DNA from: Pseudomonas cyclaminis | GTDB lineage: Bacteria; Pseudomonadota; Gammaproteobacteria; Pseudomonadales; Pseudomonadaceae | Direction of reading: 5' to 3' | Length of the DNA: 64,000 nucleotides | NCBI RefSeq assembly: GCF_015163715.1 | Contig: NZ_JADDUM010000036.1 | Span: 58,146 to 122,145 of the forward strand | Shown here: positions 25,924-35,938 of the stretch, piece after piece | Layout of the letters: every line of letters starts with the position of its first letter | Numbering within the stretch: the stretch's first letter is position 1 | The notes under the pieces: model-generated | Databases searched by the model: none | The model's input: only the letters and a program-made list of their open reading frames with translations | What the model was told of the DNA's origin: nothing | Program-made: the position numbers and the translations under genes

Positions 25924-26997
25924 TCAAGCCTCGGAATAGAGCCTTGGCACCCGACGCAGGTTGCAGAAGATCTGGTAGGGAATGGTCTCGGCAGCAACTG
26001 CGACGTCACTGGCGAGGATGTGCTTGCCCCACAACTCCACCGTGGAGCCCAGACCGGCCTGGGGCACGTCCGTCAGGTCGATACACAGCATGTCCATGGA
26101 CACACGCCCCAGCAATTGGCTGCGCTGCCCGGCCACCAGCACCGGCGTGCCGGTGGGCGCGTGGCGCGGGTAGCCGTCGGCATACCCCATGGCAACCACA
26201 CCGATGCGCATCGGCTTGGGCGTGATGAACCGGGCGCCGTAGCCCACCGGCTCGCCAGCCGGCAGTTCGCGTACGCAGATCACTTTCGATTCCAGGGTCA
26301 TCACCGGCTGCAGACGTGCGGCAATGGCGTGGTCTTCGCCAAATGGCGTCGCGCCGTAAAGCATGATGCCGGGGCGCACCCAGTCGCTGGTCATGCTCGG
26401 CCAGCCCAGCACCGACGGCGAATTGCGCAGGCTGACCTCAGCCGCCAGGCCTTGGCGCGCCGCCTCAAACACCGCGACTTGCTCGTTGCTGCTGACGCAA
26501 TCGAGTTCATCGGCGCGAGCGAAGTGGCTCATCAAGACGATTTTCGCAACTTTGCCGCTGGCCAGCAGGCGCTGGTAGGCCTCGTGATAATCCTTGGGGT
26601 GCAGGCCGACGCGATGCATGCCCGAGTCCAGCTTGAGCCAGATCGTCAGCGGCGTGCTCAGCCGAGCCTGTTCGATCGCCTCCAGCTGCCACAGCGAATG
26701 CACCACGCACCACAGATCATGCTCGATGATCAGCGGCAGCTCGTCGGCTTCAAAAAAACCTTCCAGCAGCAGCACCGGCGCACGAATCCCGGCAGCGCGC
26801 AGCTCCAGGGCTTCCTCGATACACGCGACGGCAAACCCATCGGCCTCGGCTTCCAGCGCCTGAGCCACCCGCACGGCACCATGGCCGTAGGCATCGGCCT
26901 TGACCACGGCAAGGGCCTTGGCCCCCGTGACTTCACGGGCCAATTGGTAGTTGTGGCGCAGGGCTTGGAGGTCGATCAGGGCACGGGCTGGACGCAT
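25924..26997 (-). CDS. dadX: Catabolic alanine racemase DadX (357 aa)
   Basis: PLP enzyme that interconverts L- and D-alanine so that DadA can oxidise the D form. PLP-binding Lys33 is in [10 protein letters not shown]; the other catalytic Tyr is in [10 protein letters not shown], and [12 protein letters not shown] is conserved. The length is that of DadX. It lies in the dadR-dadA-ridA-dadX cluster, which identifies it as the catabolic rather than the biosynthetic (alr) enzyme. It starts about 80 bases after the end of the RidA gene. Confidence 0.95.
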   Translation of the reverse strand: MRPARALIDLQALRHNYQLAREVTGAKALAVVKADAYGHGAVRVAQALEAEADGFAVACIEEALELRAAGIRAPVLLLEGFFEADELPLIIEHDLWCVVHSLWQLEAIEQARLSTPLTIWLKLDSGMHRVGLHPKDYHEAYQRLLASGKVAKIVLMSHFARADELDCVSSNEQVAVFEAARQGLAAEVSLRNSPSVLGWPSMTSDWVRPGIMLYGATPFGEDHAIAARLQPVMTLESKVICVRELPAGEPVGYGARFITPKPMRIGVVAMGYADGYPRHAPTGTPVLVAGQRSQLLGRVSMDMLCIDLTDVPQAGLGSTVELWGKHILASDVAVAAETIPYQIFCNLRRVPRLYSEA

Positions 26998-27076
26998 GGC
27001 GGCAGGCTTCTAGGCAGCAAAGTGAAGAAAAACCGGCACCGACCAACGGCTTCGGCACCGGGAGAGGGATCTTGGT

Positions 27077-27430
27077 TTAAGGCAGCGCGGCCACGACGGA
27101 CAGCTCTACCAGGATTTCTGGCTCACACAGTTTGGCTTCAACCGTGGCGCGGGCCGGAGCGACGCCCTTTGGCAGCCACGTGTCCCACACCGCGTTCATG
27201 CCGGCGAAATCGGCGTCGATGTCTTTCAGGTAGATCGTCACTGACAAAAGCTTGGTCTTGTCGGTGCCGGCGAGGTCCAGCAAGCGCTCGATATTGGCCA
27301 GGGTTTCACGGGTCTGCTGTTCAATTGCGGCGTTCATGTCGTCACCGACTTGCCCGGCCAGATACACGGTACCGCTGTGGACGACGATCTGGCTCATGCG
27401 CTCATTGGTGAGCTGGCGCTGGATTGACAT
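27077..27430 (-). CDS. RidA-family deaminase of the dad cluster (117 aa)
   Basis: A Rid-family enamine/imine deaminase. The start at 27430 ([20 protein letters not shown]) has AGGAG ten bases upstream; longer frames are unsupported. [10 protein letters not shown] and ARATVEAKL, with the conserved Arg of the active site, are present. It probably hydrolyses the 2-iminopropionate that DadA releases, which fits its place between dadA and dadX. It overlaps the dadA 3' end by 29 bases. A second Rid protein is at 54936. Confidence 0.9.
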   Translation of the reverse strand: MSIQRQLTNERMSQIVVHSGTVYLAGQVGDDMNAAIEQQTRETLANIERLLDLAGTDKTKLLSVTIYLKDIDADFAGMNAVWDTWLPKGVAPARATVEAKLCEPEILVELSVVAALP

Positions 27431-28703
27431 GTTGTGCGGACTCCTGGTGGTTGCCGTAACGGGAAATATCGAGGCCTGCGGCACTGATTTGCGGGGTCTT
27501 CCTGGCCATCAGATCCGCCAGCAAGCGGCCGGAACCGCAGGCCATGGTCCAACCGAGGGTGCCATGGCCAGTGTTCAGGAACAGATTCTTGAAGGGAGTG
27601 GCACCGACAATCGGTGTGCCATCGGGCGTGGTCGGGCGCAGGCCGGTCCAGAACTCGGCAGCAGCCAGATCGCCGCCCTGAGGATAAAGGTCGTTGACGA
27701 TCATCTCCAGGGTTTCTCGCCGACGCGGGTTAAGCGACAGGTCAAAACCGGCTATTTCAGCCATGCCACCGACACGGATGCGGTTGTCGAAACGGGTGAT
27801 CGCGACCTTGTAGGTCTCGTCGAGGATGGTCGAGGTCGGCGCCATCGCAGGATTAGTGATCGGCACGGTCAACGAGTAACCCTTGAGCGGGTACACCGGC
27901 GCCTTGATCCCCAGCGGCTTGAGCAGCTTCGGCGAGTAACTGCCGAGTGCCAGCACGTAGCGGTCGGCGGTTTCCAGCTTGCCATCGATCCACACGCCGT
28001 TGATGCGCTCACCGGCGTGGTCGAGGCGCTGGATGTCCTGTTCGAAACGGAACTCCACGCCCAGTTGCTTGCACATCTCTGCCAGGCGGGTGGTGAACAT
28101 CTGGCAGTCGCCGGTCTGGTCGTTCGGCAGGCGCAAGGCACCGGCGAGGATGTCGGTAACGTTGGCCAGGGCCGGCTCAACGCGGGCAATGCCGGCGCGG
28201 TCGAGCAGTTCGAAGGGCACGCCGGACTCTTTCAATACGGCGATGTCTTTGGCGGCGCCATCCAACTGGGCCTGGGTGCGGAACAGCTGGGTAGTCCCCA
28301 GGCTGCGGCCTTCGTAGGCAATGCCGGTCTCGGCGCGCAGTTCGTCAAGGCAGTCGCGGCTGTACTCGGACAGGCGCACCATGCGCTCCTTGTTCACCGC
28401 ATAACGACTGGCGGTGCAGTTGCGCAGCATCTGCGCCATCCACAGGTATTGGTCGATATCGGCCGTGGCCTTGATCGCCAACGGCGCGTGACGTTGCAAC
28501 AGCCACTTGATGGCCTTGAGCGGCACGCCCGGCGCGGCCCATGGCGACGCATAGCCTGGGGACACCTGGCCGGCGTTGGCGAAGCTGGTTTCCATGGCCG
28601 CGGCCGGCTGGCGGTCGACGACCACCACCTCAAAACCGGCCCGAGCCAAATAGTAGGCACTGGTCACACCAATGACGCCGCTACCCAAGACCAGAACGCG
28701 CAT
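27402..28703 (-). CDS. dadA: D-amino acid dehydrogenase small subunit DadA (433 aa)
   Basis: FAD-dependent, membrane-associated enzyme that oxidises D-alanine to pyruvate and feeds electrons to the respiratory chain. The start at 28703 puts the dinucleotide motif [19 protein letters not shown] right at the N-terminus. [20 protein letters not shown] and the C-terminal [14 protein letters not shown] and [16 protein letters not shown] are family signatures. It is divergent from dadR, which activates it in response to alanine. Confidence 0.96.
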   Translation of the reverse strand: MRVLVLGSGVIGVTSAYYLARAGFEVVVVDRQPAAAMETSFANAGQVSPGYASPWAAPGVPLKAIKWLLQRHAPLAIKATADIDQYLWMAQMLRNCTASRYAVNKERMVRLSEYSRDCLDELRAETGIAYEGRSLGTTQLFRTQAQLDGAAKDIAVLKESGVPFELLDRAGIARVEPALANVTDILAGALRLPNDQTGDCQMFTTRLAEMCKQLGVEFRFEQDIQRLDHAGERINGVWIDGKLETADRYVLALGSYSPKLLKPLGIKAPVYPLKGYSLTVPITNPAMAPTSTILDETYKVAITRFDNRIRVGGMAEIAGFDLSLNPRRRETLEMIVNDLYPQGGDLAAAEFWTGLRPTTPDGTPIVGATPFKNLFLNTGHGTLGWTMACGSGRLLADLMARKTPQISAAGLDISRYGNHQESAQHVNPAPAHQ

Positions 28704-28858
28704 TTTTATATCCTCATCGCGGCTTGGTCGCCGACGTGTGTTGTTCGAGCAATGATGAGCGCAGTATAAAAAGCAATCACCAGTGCATTTCACTATATAA
28801 ATGCCTATATTTGGCGACAATTCTCGGCAGAAACCCTTTTCACAGAGGCGTATCCCCT
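28704..28858. promoter_or_regulatory. Divergent dadA / dadR promoter region
   Basis: About 155 AT-rich bases, including ATTTCACTATATAAATG around 28786-28802. Lrp-type regulators bind degenerate AT-rich sites, so this is the expected place for DadR binding; I could not define exact sites. Confidence 0.5.
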
Positions 28859-29347
28859 ATGCGTACCAACACCCAGACCAAGCGGGAGCTGGACAAGATC
28901 GACCGCAACATCCTGCGCATCCTGCAGACCGACGGGCGTATCTCGTTCACAGAGCTGGGTGAAAAGGTCGGGCTGTCGACCACGCCATGCACCGAACGGG
29001 TCCGCCGGCTGGAGCGCGAAGGGATCATCATGGGCTACAACGCACGGCTCAATCCCCAGCATTTGAAAGGCAGTCTGCTGGTATTTGTCGAGATCAGCCT
29101 CGATTACAAATCCGGCGATACTTTTGAGGAATTCCGCCGCGCCGTGCTGAAACTGCCCCATGTGCTGGAGTGCCACCTGGTGTCCGGCGACTTCGACTAC
29201 CTGGTGAAAGCGCGGATTTCCGAGATGGCGTCGTACCGCAAATTGCTCGGCGATATCCTGCTCAAGCTGCCCCACGTGCGCGAATCCAAGAGCTATATCG
29301 TGATGGAAGAGGTGAAAGAGAGCCTGAACCTGCCGATCCCCGACTGA
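28859..29347 (+). CDS. dadR: Lrp/AsnC-family regulator DadR (162 aa)
   Basis: An N-terminal helix-turn-helix (LDKIDRNILRILQTDGRISF, VGLSTTPCTERVRRLE) and a C-terminal RAM domain (FVEISLDYKSGDTFEEF, HLVSGDFDYLVKA). The start at 28859 (MRTNTQTKRELDKID) matches Lrp length. Its position, divergent from dadA, identifies it as the alanine-responsive DadR (PA5308) rather than global Lrp. Confidence 0.93.
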   Translation: MRTNTQTKRELDKIDRNILRILQTDGRISFTELGEKVGLSTTPCTERVRRLEREGIIMGYNARLNPQHLKGSLLVFVEISLDYKSGDTFEEFRRAVLKLPHVLECHLVSGDFDYLVKARISEMASYRKLLGDILLKLPHVRESKSYIVMEEVKESLNLPIPD

Positions 29348-29373
29348 CTGACACAGTTGATCGAGTACAGCCG

Positions 29374-29727
29374 CTACACCAGCACCTGCCGGGTACTCGC
29401 CATGTACTCGTGGATCTGCTTCTCCACCCGAGGATGAATCAGCTCCACCGGCCCCCGCCCATTGGGGCATGGCAGGGTCTTGGTGGTACCGAACAAGCGG
29501 CAGATCAACGGCCGCTCGTCATACACCGTGCAACCGTTGGGCCCCAGGTGCACACAGTTCAGCTCGTCCATGGCCGCGTCCTGCTCGGCAGCGGTCTTAC
29601 GCGGCAGGCGCGACATTTCCTCGGGCGAGGTCGTCACCGGCCCACAGCAGTCGTGGCAACCGGGGACGCACTCGAACGAAGGAATCTGGCGGCGCAATGC
29701 ACTGACTTTCTGGCTGTTGCAACTCAT
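29374..29727 (-). CDS. YkgJ-family zinc/iron-chelating Cys-rich protein (117 aa)
   Basis: A small cytoplasmic protein of the YkgJ/UPF0153 family. The family cluster is visible as CVPGCHDCCGP (about 20-30) together with later cysteines in NCVHLGPNGCTVYDERPLICRLFG, a pattern proposed to bind Zn or an iron-sulphur cluster. No enzymatic role is established. It is convergent with dadR (26 bases between the stops) and divergent from the oxidase gene. Confidence 0.87.
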   Translation of the reverse strand: MSCNSQKVSALRRQIPSFECVPGCHDCCGPVTTSPEEMSRLPRKTAAEQDAAMDELNCVHLGPNGCTVYDERPLICRLFGTTKTLPCPNGRGPVELIHPRVEKQIHEYMASTRQVLV

Positions 29728-29842
29728 CGAAGCAGGTACCGAACGGTGAATAGGCGTGGATTCTGACGCAAAACGCCCTGCGCAGACAGCTTCGTCCGAC
29801 CGCTGTATCCTGCGTCAAATTTTCCAAACAGGGATGCTCCCC

Positions 29843-31137
29843 ATGACCGCCAGCGCCCGGCACACCGCTTCCTACTACGCCGCCAGCAGCGTGCCGCAAC
29901 CCGATTACCCGGCGTTGACGGGCGAAGTGACCGCCGACGTGTGCGTGGTCGGCGGGGGGTTTTCCGGGCTGAACACTGCCCTGGAACTGGCCGAGCGTGG
30001 CTTCACCGTGGTGCTGCTGGAAGCGCGCAAGATCGCCTGGGGCGCCAGCGGGCGTAACGGCGGGCAACTGATTCGCGGTGTCGGCCACGGCCTGGACCAG
30101 TTCACCAACGTGATCGGCAGCGATGGCGTGCGCGAGCTTAAGCTGATGGGCCTGGAAGCCGTCGAGATCGTGCGTGAACGCGTCGAGCGCTACCAGATCC
30201 CCTGCGACCTGACCTGGGGCTACTGCGACCTCGCCAACAAGCCTCGCGACCTGCACGGGCTCGCCGAAGACGCCGAAGAACTGCGCAGCCTCGGCTATCG
30301 CCATGAAGTGCGCCTGCTGCAGGCCGCCGAGATGAGCAGCGTCATTGGCTCCCAGCGCTATGTGGGCGGCATGATCGACATGGGTTCAGGTCACCTGCAC
30401 CCGCTGAACCTGGCGCTCGGCGAAGCGGCCGCCGCGCAGGCGCTAGGCGTGCAATTGTTTGAGCAGTCCGAAGTGACGCGCATCGACTACGGCCCCGAGG
30501 TCAAGGTGCACACCGCCCACGGCCATGTGCGCGCCAAGACCCTGGTGCTGGCCTGCAACGCCTATCTTAACGGCCTCAACCCACACCTGAGCGGCAAAGT
30601 GCTGCCCGCCGGCAGCTACATCATCGCCACCGAACCCTTGAGCGAAGCGCAGGCCGCCAACCTGTTGCCGCAGAACATGGCGGTGTGTGATCAACGGGTG
30701 ACGGTGGACTATTTCCGCTTGTCCGCCGACCGTCGCCTGTTGTTCGGTGGCGCCTGCCACTACTCCGGCCGTGATCCCCAGGATATCGGCGCCTACATGC
30801 GGCCGAAAATGCTGAAGGTGTTCCCGCAGTTGGCCGAACGCGAAAATCGACTGACCAGTGGGGCGGGATGATCGGCATTGGCGCCAACCGCTTGCCGCAG
30901 ATCGGCCGGTTGGCGGATCAACCCAACGTGTATTACGCCCAGGCTTATGCGGGCCATGGCCTCAACGCCACGCACCTGGCGGGCAAGCTGCTGGCCGAAG
31001 CCATCAGCGGCCAGCAGCAGGGGCGTTTCGATCTGTTCGCAAAGGTGCCGCACATCACCTTCCCCGGCGGCAAGCATCTGCGCTCGCCGCTGCTGGCGCT
31101 GGGGATGCTCTGGCACCGCCTCAAAGAGCTGGTGTGA
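29843..31137 (+). pseudogene. PauB/PuuB-type FAD-dependent gamma-glutamylputrescine oxidase, frameshifted
   Basis: A DAO-family FAD oxidoreductase: GGGFSGLNTALELAERG (FAD motif), GASGRNGGQLIRGVGHGL and the C-terminal YYAQAYAGHGLNATHLAGKLLAEA. The start at 29843 has AGGGA upstream. The frame is lost near 30842-30853: the expected KIDYQWGG is seen if one G at about 30842 and one at about 30853 are removed, which then joins to MIGIGANRLPQIGRL in the third frame and gives 430 residues, a normal length. Position equals PA5309 (pauB4). Two nearby single-base insertions make this look less like the homopolymer errors elsewhere in the window. Confidence 0.82.
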
Positions 31138-31362
31138 TCAACCGCGCCAGAAAGGCTTCAAGCCTTCCTGGCGCGCCTGTTCGGCAGTCAGCCCGATATC
31201 CTGCAATTGCTCGCAGGTCAGGTTCAGCAACGCCTTGCGCGTGTGACGGCGGTGCCAGAACAGGCTCCAGCGGTTATCCGTGAGCGCAGACAGTGCCCGC
31301 TCCTGCCCTGCTTCCAGTTCCTGACTGTGTAGCGCCAGCCGCACATCGCTCATGCCGTTCAT
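31138..31362 (-). CDS. DUF1127 family small protein (74 aa)
   Basis: The start at 31362 has GAGGGG upstream. The C-terminal half is a DUF1127 (YjiS-like) basic helical domain (RRHTRKALLNLTCEQLQDIGLTAEQARQEG). Such small proteins are linked in alpha-proteobacteria to RNA binding and phosphate or arginine metabolism; nothing specific can be said here. It is convergent with the oxidase gene (stops adjacent) and divergent from the MocR gene. Confidence 0.85.
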   Translation of the reverse strand: MNGMSDVRLALHSQELEAGQERALSALTDNRWSLFWHRRHTRKALLNLTCEQLQDIGLTAEQARQEGLKPFWRG

Positions 31363-31450
31363 GTTGTTGCCCCTCAGTGGCGTGTTGCCTTGAGTGACAA
31401 GCATGGGCGAACGGCAAAAACCATTACAGATTCAACCTACCTTTATTAAA

Positions 31451-31473
31451 TCCATACAGACACTGCCTATGGA
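31451..31473. promoter_or_regulatory. Inverted repeat TCCATA-N11-TATGGA, candidate MocR operator
   Basis: Perfect 6-bp arms 17 bases centre to centre, in the divergent region between the DUF1127 and MocR-type genes, about 55 bases before the MocR start. GntR/MocR regulators usually bind next to their own gene, so autoregulation is a reasonable guess. Confidence 0.4.
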
Positions 31474-31528
31474 CGGGTGAATCCTGTATTTTCTTCCTAT
31501 CTGTACTGGTCCATTGGGAGCGACCGTC

Positions 31529-32953
31529 ATGACCCTTTATGTCAATCTCGCCGAATTGCTCGGCACCCGCATCGAACAGGGCTTCTATCGTCCCGGTGAT
31601 CGATTGCCGTCCGTGCGGGCCTTGAGCGTCGAACATGGGGTCAGCCTAAGCACCGTGCAACAGGCTTATCGCCTGCTGGAAGACAACGGCCTGGCGATGC
31701 CCAAGCCCAAGTCCGGTTACTTCGTTCCCGTTGGCCGTGAGCTGCCGGCCCTGCCGGAAATAGGACGCCCCGCCCAACGCCCGGTAGAAATCTCCCAGTG
31801 GGACCAGGTGCTGGAACTGATTCGCGCCGTGCCGCGAAAAGACGTCATACAGATGGGCCGGGGCATGCCGGACGTATTGTCACCCACCCTCAAACCCTTG
31901 CTGCGAAGCCTTGCCCGCGTCAGCCGGCGCCAGGATCTGCCGGGGCTGTATTACGACAACATCCTCGGCTGTATGGAACTGCGTGAGCAAATCGCTCGGC
32001 TGTCATTGGATTCCGGCTGCCAGTTGACCGCCGAAGACATCGTGATCACCACCGGCTGCCATGAGGCGCTGTCCGCCAGCATCCACGCCATCTGTGACCC
32101 CGGCGATATCGTCGCGGTGGACTCGCCAAGCTTCCACGGCGCCATGCAGACCCTCAAGGGACTGGGCATGAAAGCCCTGGAAATCCCCACTGACCCCATC
32201 ACCGGCATCAGCCTCGAAGCCTTGGAGCTGGCCCTGGAACAGTGGCCGATCAAAGTCATTCAGTTGACCCCCAACTGCAACAACCCCTTGGGCTACATCA
32301 TGCCGGAGGCACGCAAACGCGCTTTGTTGACCCTCGCACAGCGCTTTGACGTGGCAATCATCGAAGACGATGTGTATGGCGAATTGGCCTACAGCTACCC
32401 GCGCCCGCGCACCATCAAATCCTTCGACGAAGATGGCCGCGTGCTGCTCTGCAGTTCCTTCTCGAAAACCCTGGCGCCCGGCCTGCGCATTGGCTGGGTG
32501 GCACCGGGGCGCTACTTGGAGCGGGTGCTGCACATGAAATACATCAGCACCGGCTCCACCGCGACCCAACCGCAGATCGCAATTGCCGAATTTCTCAAGG
32601 GCGGGCATTTCGAGCCGCATTTGCGGCGGATGCGCACCCAATACCAGCGTAATCGCGACTTGATGCTCGATTGGGTCAGCCGCTATTTCCCGGCGGGCAC
32701 GCGCGCCAGCCGCCCCCAGGGCAGCTTCATGCTGTGGATAGAACTGCCGGAGGGCTTCGATACTCTGAAACTCAACCGGGTGCTCATAGAACAAGGTGTA
32801 CAGGTCGCTGTAGGAAGTATCTTTTCTGCATCAGGCAAGTATCGGAACTGCCTGCGTATGAACTACGGTGCCAAGCCAACCCCGCAGATTGAAGAGGCGG
32901 TGCGCAAGGTCGGTACCGCGGCGATAAAGATGTTGGCCGAGTCGGCGGACTGA
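31529..32953 (+). CDS. MocR-type regulator: GntR helix-turn-helix fused to an aminotransferase-like domain (474 aa)
   Basis: An N-terminal GntR winged helix (about 1-70: LGTRIEQGFYRPGDRLPSVRAL, VSLSTVQQAYRLLEDNGL) is joined by a linker to a class I/II aminotransferase fold. The PLP Lys is in SSFSKTLAPGLRIGW and the Asp/Tyr of the PLP site in IIEDDVYGELAY. MocR proteins sense PLP or an amino-compound and usually have no transaminase activity in the cell. ATG at 31529 is preferred over 31514. The neighbouring polyamine genes make an amine-related effector plausible. Confidence 0.9.
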   Translation: MTLYVNLAELLGTRIEQGFYRPGDRLPSVRALSVEHGVSLSTVQQAYRLLEDNGLAMPKPKSGYFVPVGRELPALPEIGRPAQRPVEISQWDQVLELIRAVPRKDVIQMGRGMPDVLSPTLKPLLRSLARVSRRQDLPGLYYDNILGCMELREQIARLSLDSGCQLTAEDIVITTGCHEALSASIHAICDPGDIVAVDSPSFHGAMQTLKGLGMKALEIPTDPITGISLEALELALEQWPIKVIQLTPNCNNPLGYIMPEARKRALLTLAQRFDVAIIEDDVYGELAYSYPRPRTIKSFDEDGRVLLCSSFSKTLAPGLRIGWVAPGRYLERVLHMKYISTGSTATQPQIAIAEFLKGGHFEPHLRRMRTQYQRNRDLMLDWVSRYFPAGTRASRPQGSFMLWIELPEGFDTLKLNRVLIEQGVQVAVGSIFSASGKYRNCLRMNYGAKPTPQIEEAVRKVGTAAIKMLAESAD

Positions 32954-33016
32954 CCTTTCGCGAGAAATCGCCGTCATATGCCCGATAACCGCCCTGAACT
33001 GGAAGCGCCTCCCTTG

Positions 33017-34582
33017 ATGATTCGACGGCTTTTACCGTTTTGCCTGTTGGGAGCCCTGACCCTGGGTGGCTGCGCCACAGTGAGCACACCGCGCATCCCC
33101 AGCGACGCACTGCCGGCAGCACAGTCGTCGTTCGGCCGCTCGATCCAGGCCCAGGCCGCGCCTTACCAGGGCCGCTCCGGTTTCCGCCTGTTGCCCAACA
33201 GCAGCGAAGCCTTCATGGCCCGCGCCGAGCTGATCCGGAACGCTCAGACCAGCCTCGACCTGCAGTACTACATCGTCCACGACGGTATCAGCACGCGCAT
33301 GCTGGTGGATGAACTGCTCAAGGCCGCCGACCGTGGCGTGCGTGTGCGCATCCTGCTGGACGACACCACCAGCGACGGCCTCGACCAGATCATCGCCACC
33401 CTCGCCGCCCACCCCAAGATCGAGATTCGCCTGTTCAACCCCCTGCACTTGGGGCGCAGCACCGGTGTAACGCGGGCCATGGGCCGTCTGTTCGACCTGT
33501 CGCTGCAACACCGGCGCATGCACAACAAGCTGTGGCTGGCGGACAACAGTGTGGCCATCGTCGGCGGGCGAAATCTGGGGGATGAATATTTCGACGCCGA
33601 GCCGAACCTGAATTTCACCGATATCGACATGCTCAGCGTAGGGCCGGTGGCCGAGCAGCTCGGGCACAGTTTCGATCAGTACTGGAACAGCGCCCTGAGC
33701 AAACCGATTGACGACTTTGTCTCAAACAGCCCCTCTAAAGGCGACCTGGCCGCCGCGCGCGTGCGCCTGAAGGCGTCGCTGGCCGAGTCACGCCAGCAGA
33801 ATCACGCACTGTACAACCGCCTGCGCACCTACCAGACCCGACCGCGCATGGACATCTGGCGCCGCGAGCTGATCTGGGCCTGGAACCAGGCGTTGTGGGA
33901 CGCGCCGAGCAAGGTGCTGGCCAAGGCCGACCCGGACCCACGCCTGCTGCTGACCACCCAACTGGCGCCGGAGCTGGAAGGCGTCAACCATGAGCTGATG
34001 ATGATCTCGGCGTACTTCGTACCGGGGCAGCCTGGGCTGGTGTACCTGACGGGGCGCGCCGACGCGGGTGTATCGGTGAGCCTGTTGACCAACTCCCTTG
34101 AAGCGACCGACGTGCCGGCCGTGCACGGCGGCTATGCGCCTTATCGCAAGGCGCTGCTGGAGCACGGGGTCAAACTCTATGAACTGCGCCGCCAACCCGG
34201 CGACGGCGGTGGCAGCGGCCCGCACCTGTTTCACCGGGGCAGCTTCCGAGGTTCGGATTCCAGCCTGCACAGCAAGGCCATGATCTTTGATCGGACGAAG
34301 TCGTTTATCGGCTCGTTCAACTTCGACCCCCGCTCTGTACTGTGGAACACCGAAGTCGGCGTGCTGGTGGACAGCCCCGAACTGGCGGAACACGTGCGTA
34401 ACCTGGCGTTGCAAGGCATGGCACCCGCCTTGAGTTATGAGGCGAAACTGCAGGACGGCAACGTGGTGTGGGTCACCGAGGATGACGGGCAACTGCACAC
34501 CCTGACCCGCGAGCCTGGCAGTTGGTGGCGGCGGTTCAATGCGTGGTTCGCCACCAGCGTCGGCCTGGAACGCATGCTCTAA
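33017..34582 (+). CDS. Phospholipase D family lipoprotein, cardiolipin synthase-like (521 aa)
   Basis: A signal peptide with lipobox LGGC (the Cys becomes lipidated), then two PLD domains. The first HKD motif is HNKLWLADN with GGRNLGDEYF, and the second is HSKAMIFDR with GSFNFDPRS; both halves needed for an active site are present. Resembles ClsC/YmdC-type cardiolipin synthases. ATG at 33017 gives a normal lipoprotein signal; ATG at 32978 would add an acidic stretch before it. Whether it makes cardiolipin or hydrolyses phospholipid is not clear. Confidence 0.87.
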   Translation: MIRRLLPFCLLGALTLGGCATVSTPRIPSDALPAAQSSFGRSIQAQAAPYQGRSGFRLLPNSSEAFMARAELIRNAQTSLDLQYYIVHDGISTRMLVDELLKAADRGVRVRILLDDTTSDGLDQIIATLAAHPKIEIRLFNPLHLGRSTGVTRAMGRLFDLSLQHRRMHNKLWLADNSVAIVGGRNLGDEYFDAEPNLNFTDIDMLSVGPVAEQLGHSFDQYWNSALSKPIDDFVSNSPSKGDLAAARVRLKASLAESRQQNHALYNRLRTYQTRPRMDIWRRELIWAWNQALWDAPSKVLAKADPDPRLLLTTQLAPELEGVNHELMMISAYFVPGQPGLVYLTGRADAGVSVSLLTNSLEATDVPAVHGGYAPYRKALLEHGVKLYELRRQPGDGGGSGPHLFHRGSFRGSDSSLHSKAMIFDRTKSFIGSFNFDPRSVLWNTEVGVLVDSPELAEHVRNLALQGMAPALSYEAKLQDGNVVWVTEDDGQLHTLTREPGSWWRRFNAWFATSVGLERML

Positions 34583-34600
34583 AAGCAACAGAGATCATAA

Positions 34601-34628
34601 TGTGGGAGTGGGCAAGCGCCCTCCCACA
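34601..34628. repeat. Single REP-like palindrome
   Basis: TGTGGGAG and CTCCCACA enclose GGGCAAGCGCC between convergent genes. It is one REP unit rather than a pair. Confidence 0.75.
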
Positions 34629-34645
34629 GCGCATCGCATTTCAAA

Positions 34646-35788
34646 TCAGGCTGGCTGTGCGGCACCGAATGCACCCTGGCGCAGCAACAGCACGACCAAC
34701 CCCAACGCCCCCGCCGCCATCAACAGCGGCAAAGCATGCCCGTTGATCCACTGGCTGCCCGCCCCGGCCACCAGTGGGCCGATCAGGCAACCGATGCCCC
34801 ACAGCTGGGCGATGTGGGCATTGGCGCGCACCAGCGCATCGTCGCGATAGCGCTCGCCGATCAGAATCAGCGACAGGGTAAACAACCCACCGGCACTGGC
34901 GCCGAACACCACCCAAATCGGCCAGATCAGCAGCGTGTGCAACGTCAACGGAATCGCCAGGCTGGACACCAGCAACAACACAGCACAACTCAGGAACAAC
35001 GTGCGCCGTGGCAGGTAGTCGGCCAGCGCACCGATGGGCAGTTGCAGCAGCGCATCGCCGACCACCACCGTGCTGACCATCGCCAAGGCAATCTCGGCGG
35101 TAAAGCCCTGTTGCAGGCAATACACCGGCAGCAGCGTCAAGATCATCGCCTCGAACGCGGCGAACAGCGCCACCGCCCAGGCAATCGCCGGCAGGCTGCG
35201 GCAGAAGTGCCACAGGTCGACGAAGGTCACGCTGAACGCGTCGGCAGTGGGCGCGCCGGAGCGCCCCAGCAGCAACAACGGCGCCACCAGCAACAGGCCA
35301 ACGCCGACCCAGAAACCGTAGTCATGGTCGGTGCCGATCAGGCCCAACAGCAATGGGCCAGAGAGCTGGCTCAAGGCATAGCTACAGCCATACAGCGCCA
35401 CCAAGCGGCCACGCCACTGCTCCACCACCAGTTGGTTGATCCAGCTTTCGCCGAGGATAAACACAATGGTCAGGATCACCCCGATCATCAACCGCAGCAC
35501 CAGCCACACCGGGTAACTGGGCAGAATCGCCAATAGGCCGATGGATACGGCTCCCGCCCACAGGCACAGGCGCATCAGGTTGGCAGTACCAAGCCACGAG
35601 GCCAGCCGGCTGGAGACCTTGGCGCCAAGCAATACGCCGAACGCCGGCATGGCCGCCATCACACCAATGGCGAAGCTGCCGTAGCCCCAGCCTTCCAGAC
35701 GCAGGGACACCAGCGGCATGCTGACACCCAGCGCCAAGCCGACGCTAAGTACCGAGGCCAGGACGGCGAAATAGGTCGCCCAACGCAT
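34646..35788 (-). CDS. Major facilitator superfamily transporter, YcaD-like (380 aa)
   Basis: Twelve hydrophobic segments. The loop between segments 2 and 3 is short (SSRLASWLGTAN); ESWINQLVVEQWRGRLVALYG and the second-half loop GALADYLPRR are features of the UhpT-unrelated YcaD/YfkF branch of MFS. The substrate is unknown. The start at 35788 (MRWATYFAVL) fits a membrane start; a longer frame to 35821 is not needed. Confidence 0.83.
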   Translation of the reverse strand: MRWATYFAVLASVLSVGLALGVSMPLVSLRLEGWGYGSFAIGVMAAMPAFGVLLGAKVSSRLASWLGTANLMRLCLWAGAVSIGLLAILPSYPVWLVLRLMIGVILTIVFILGESWINQLVVEQWRGRLVALYGCSYALSQLSGPLLLGLIGTDHDYGFWVGVGLLLVAPLLLLGRSGAPTADAFSVTFVDLWHFCRSLPAIAWAVALFAAFEAMILTLLPVYCLQQGFTAEIALAMVSTVVVGDALLQLPIGALADYLPRRTLFLSCAVLLLVSSLAIPLTLHTLLIWPIWVVFGASAGGLFTLSLILIGERYRDDALVRANAHIAQLWGIGCLIGPLVAGAGSQWINGHALPLLMAAGALGLVVLLLRQGAFGAAQPA

Positions 35789-35830
35789 TGCCACGCTCCT
35801 GTGGATAATTCTTGAGAACACACAAAACAG

Positions 35831-35920
35831 TGTGGGAGGAGGCTTGCCCCCGATGGCGGCGGGTCATTGAGCACGTTAAGCGCCTGACACACTGCTATCG
35901 GAGGCAAGCCCCCTCCCACC
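35831..35920. repeat. REPIN: inverted pair of REP sequences
   Basis: TGTGGGAGGAGGCTTGCCCC at the left and GGCAAGCCCCCTCCCACC at the right, inverted over about 50 bases, between the MFS gene and kauB. Same family as 22498-22587. Confidence 0.9.
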
Positions 35921-35938
35921 TTTGACCTGCGGTGCTGC

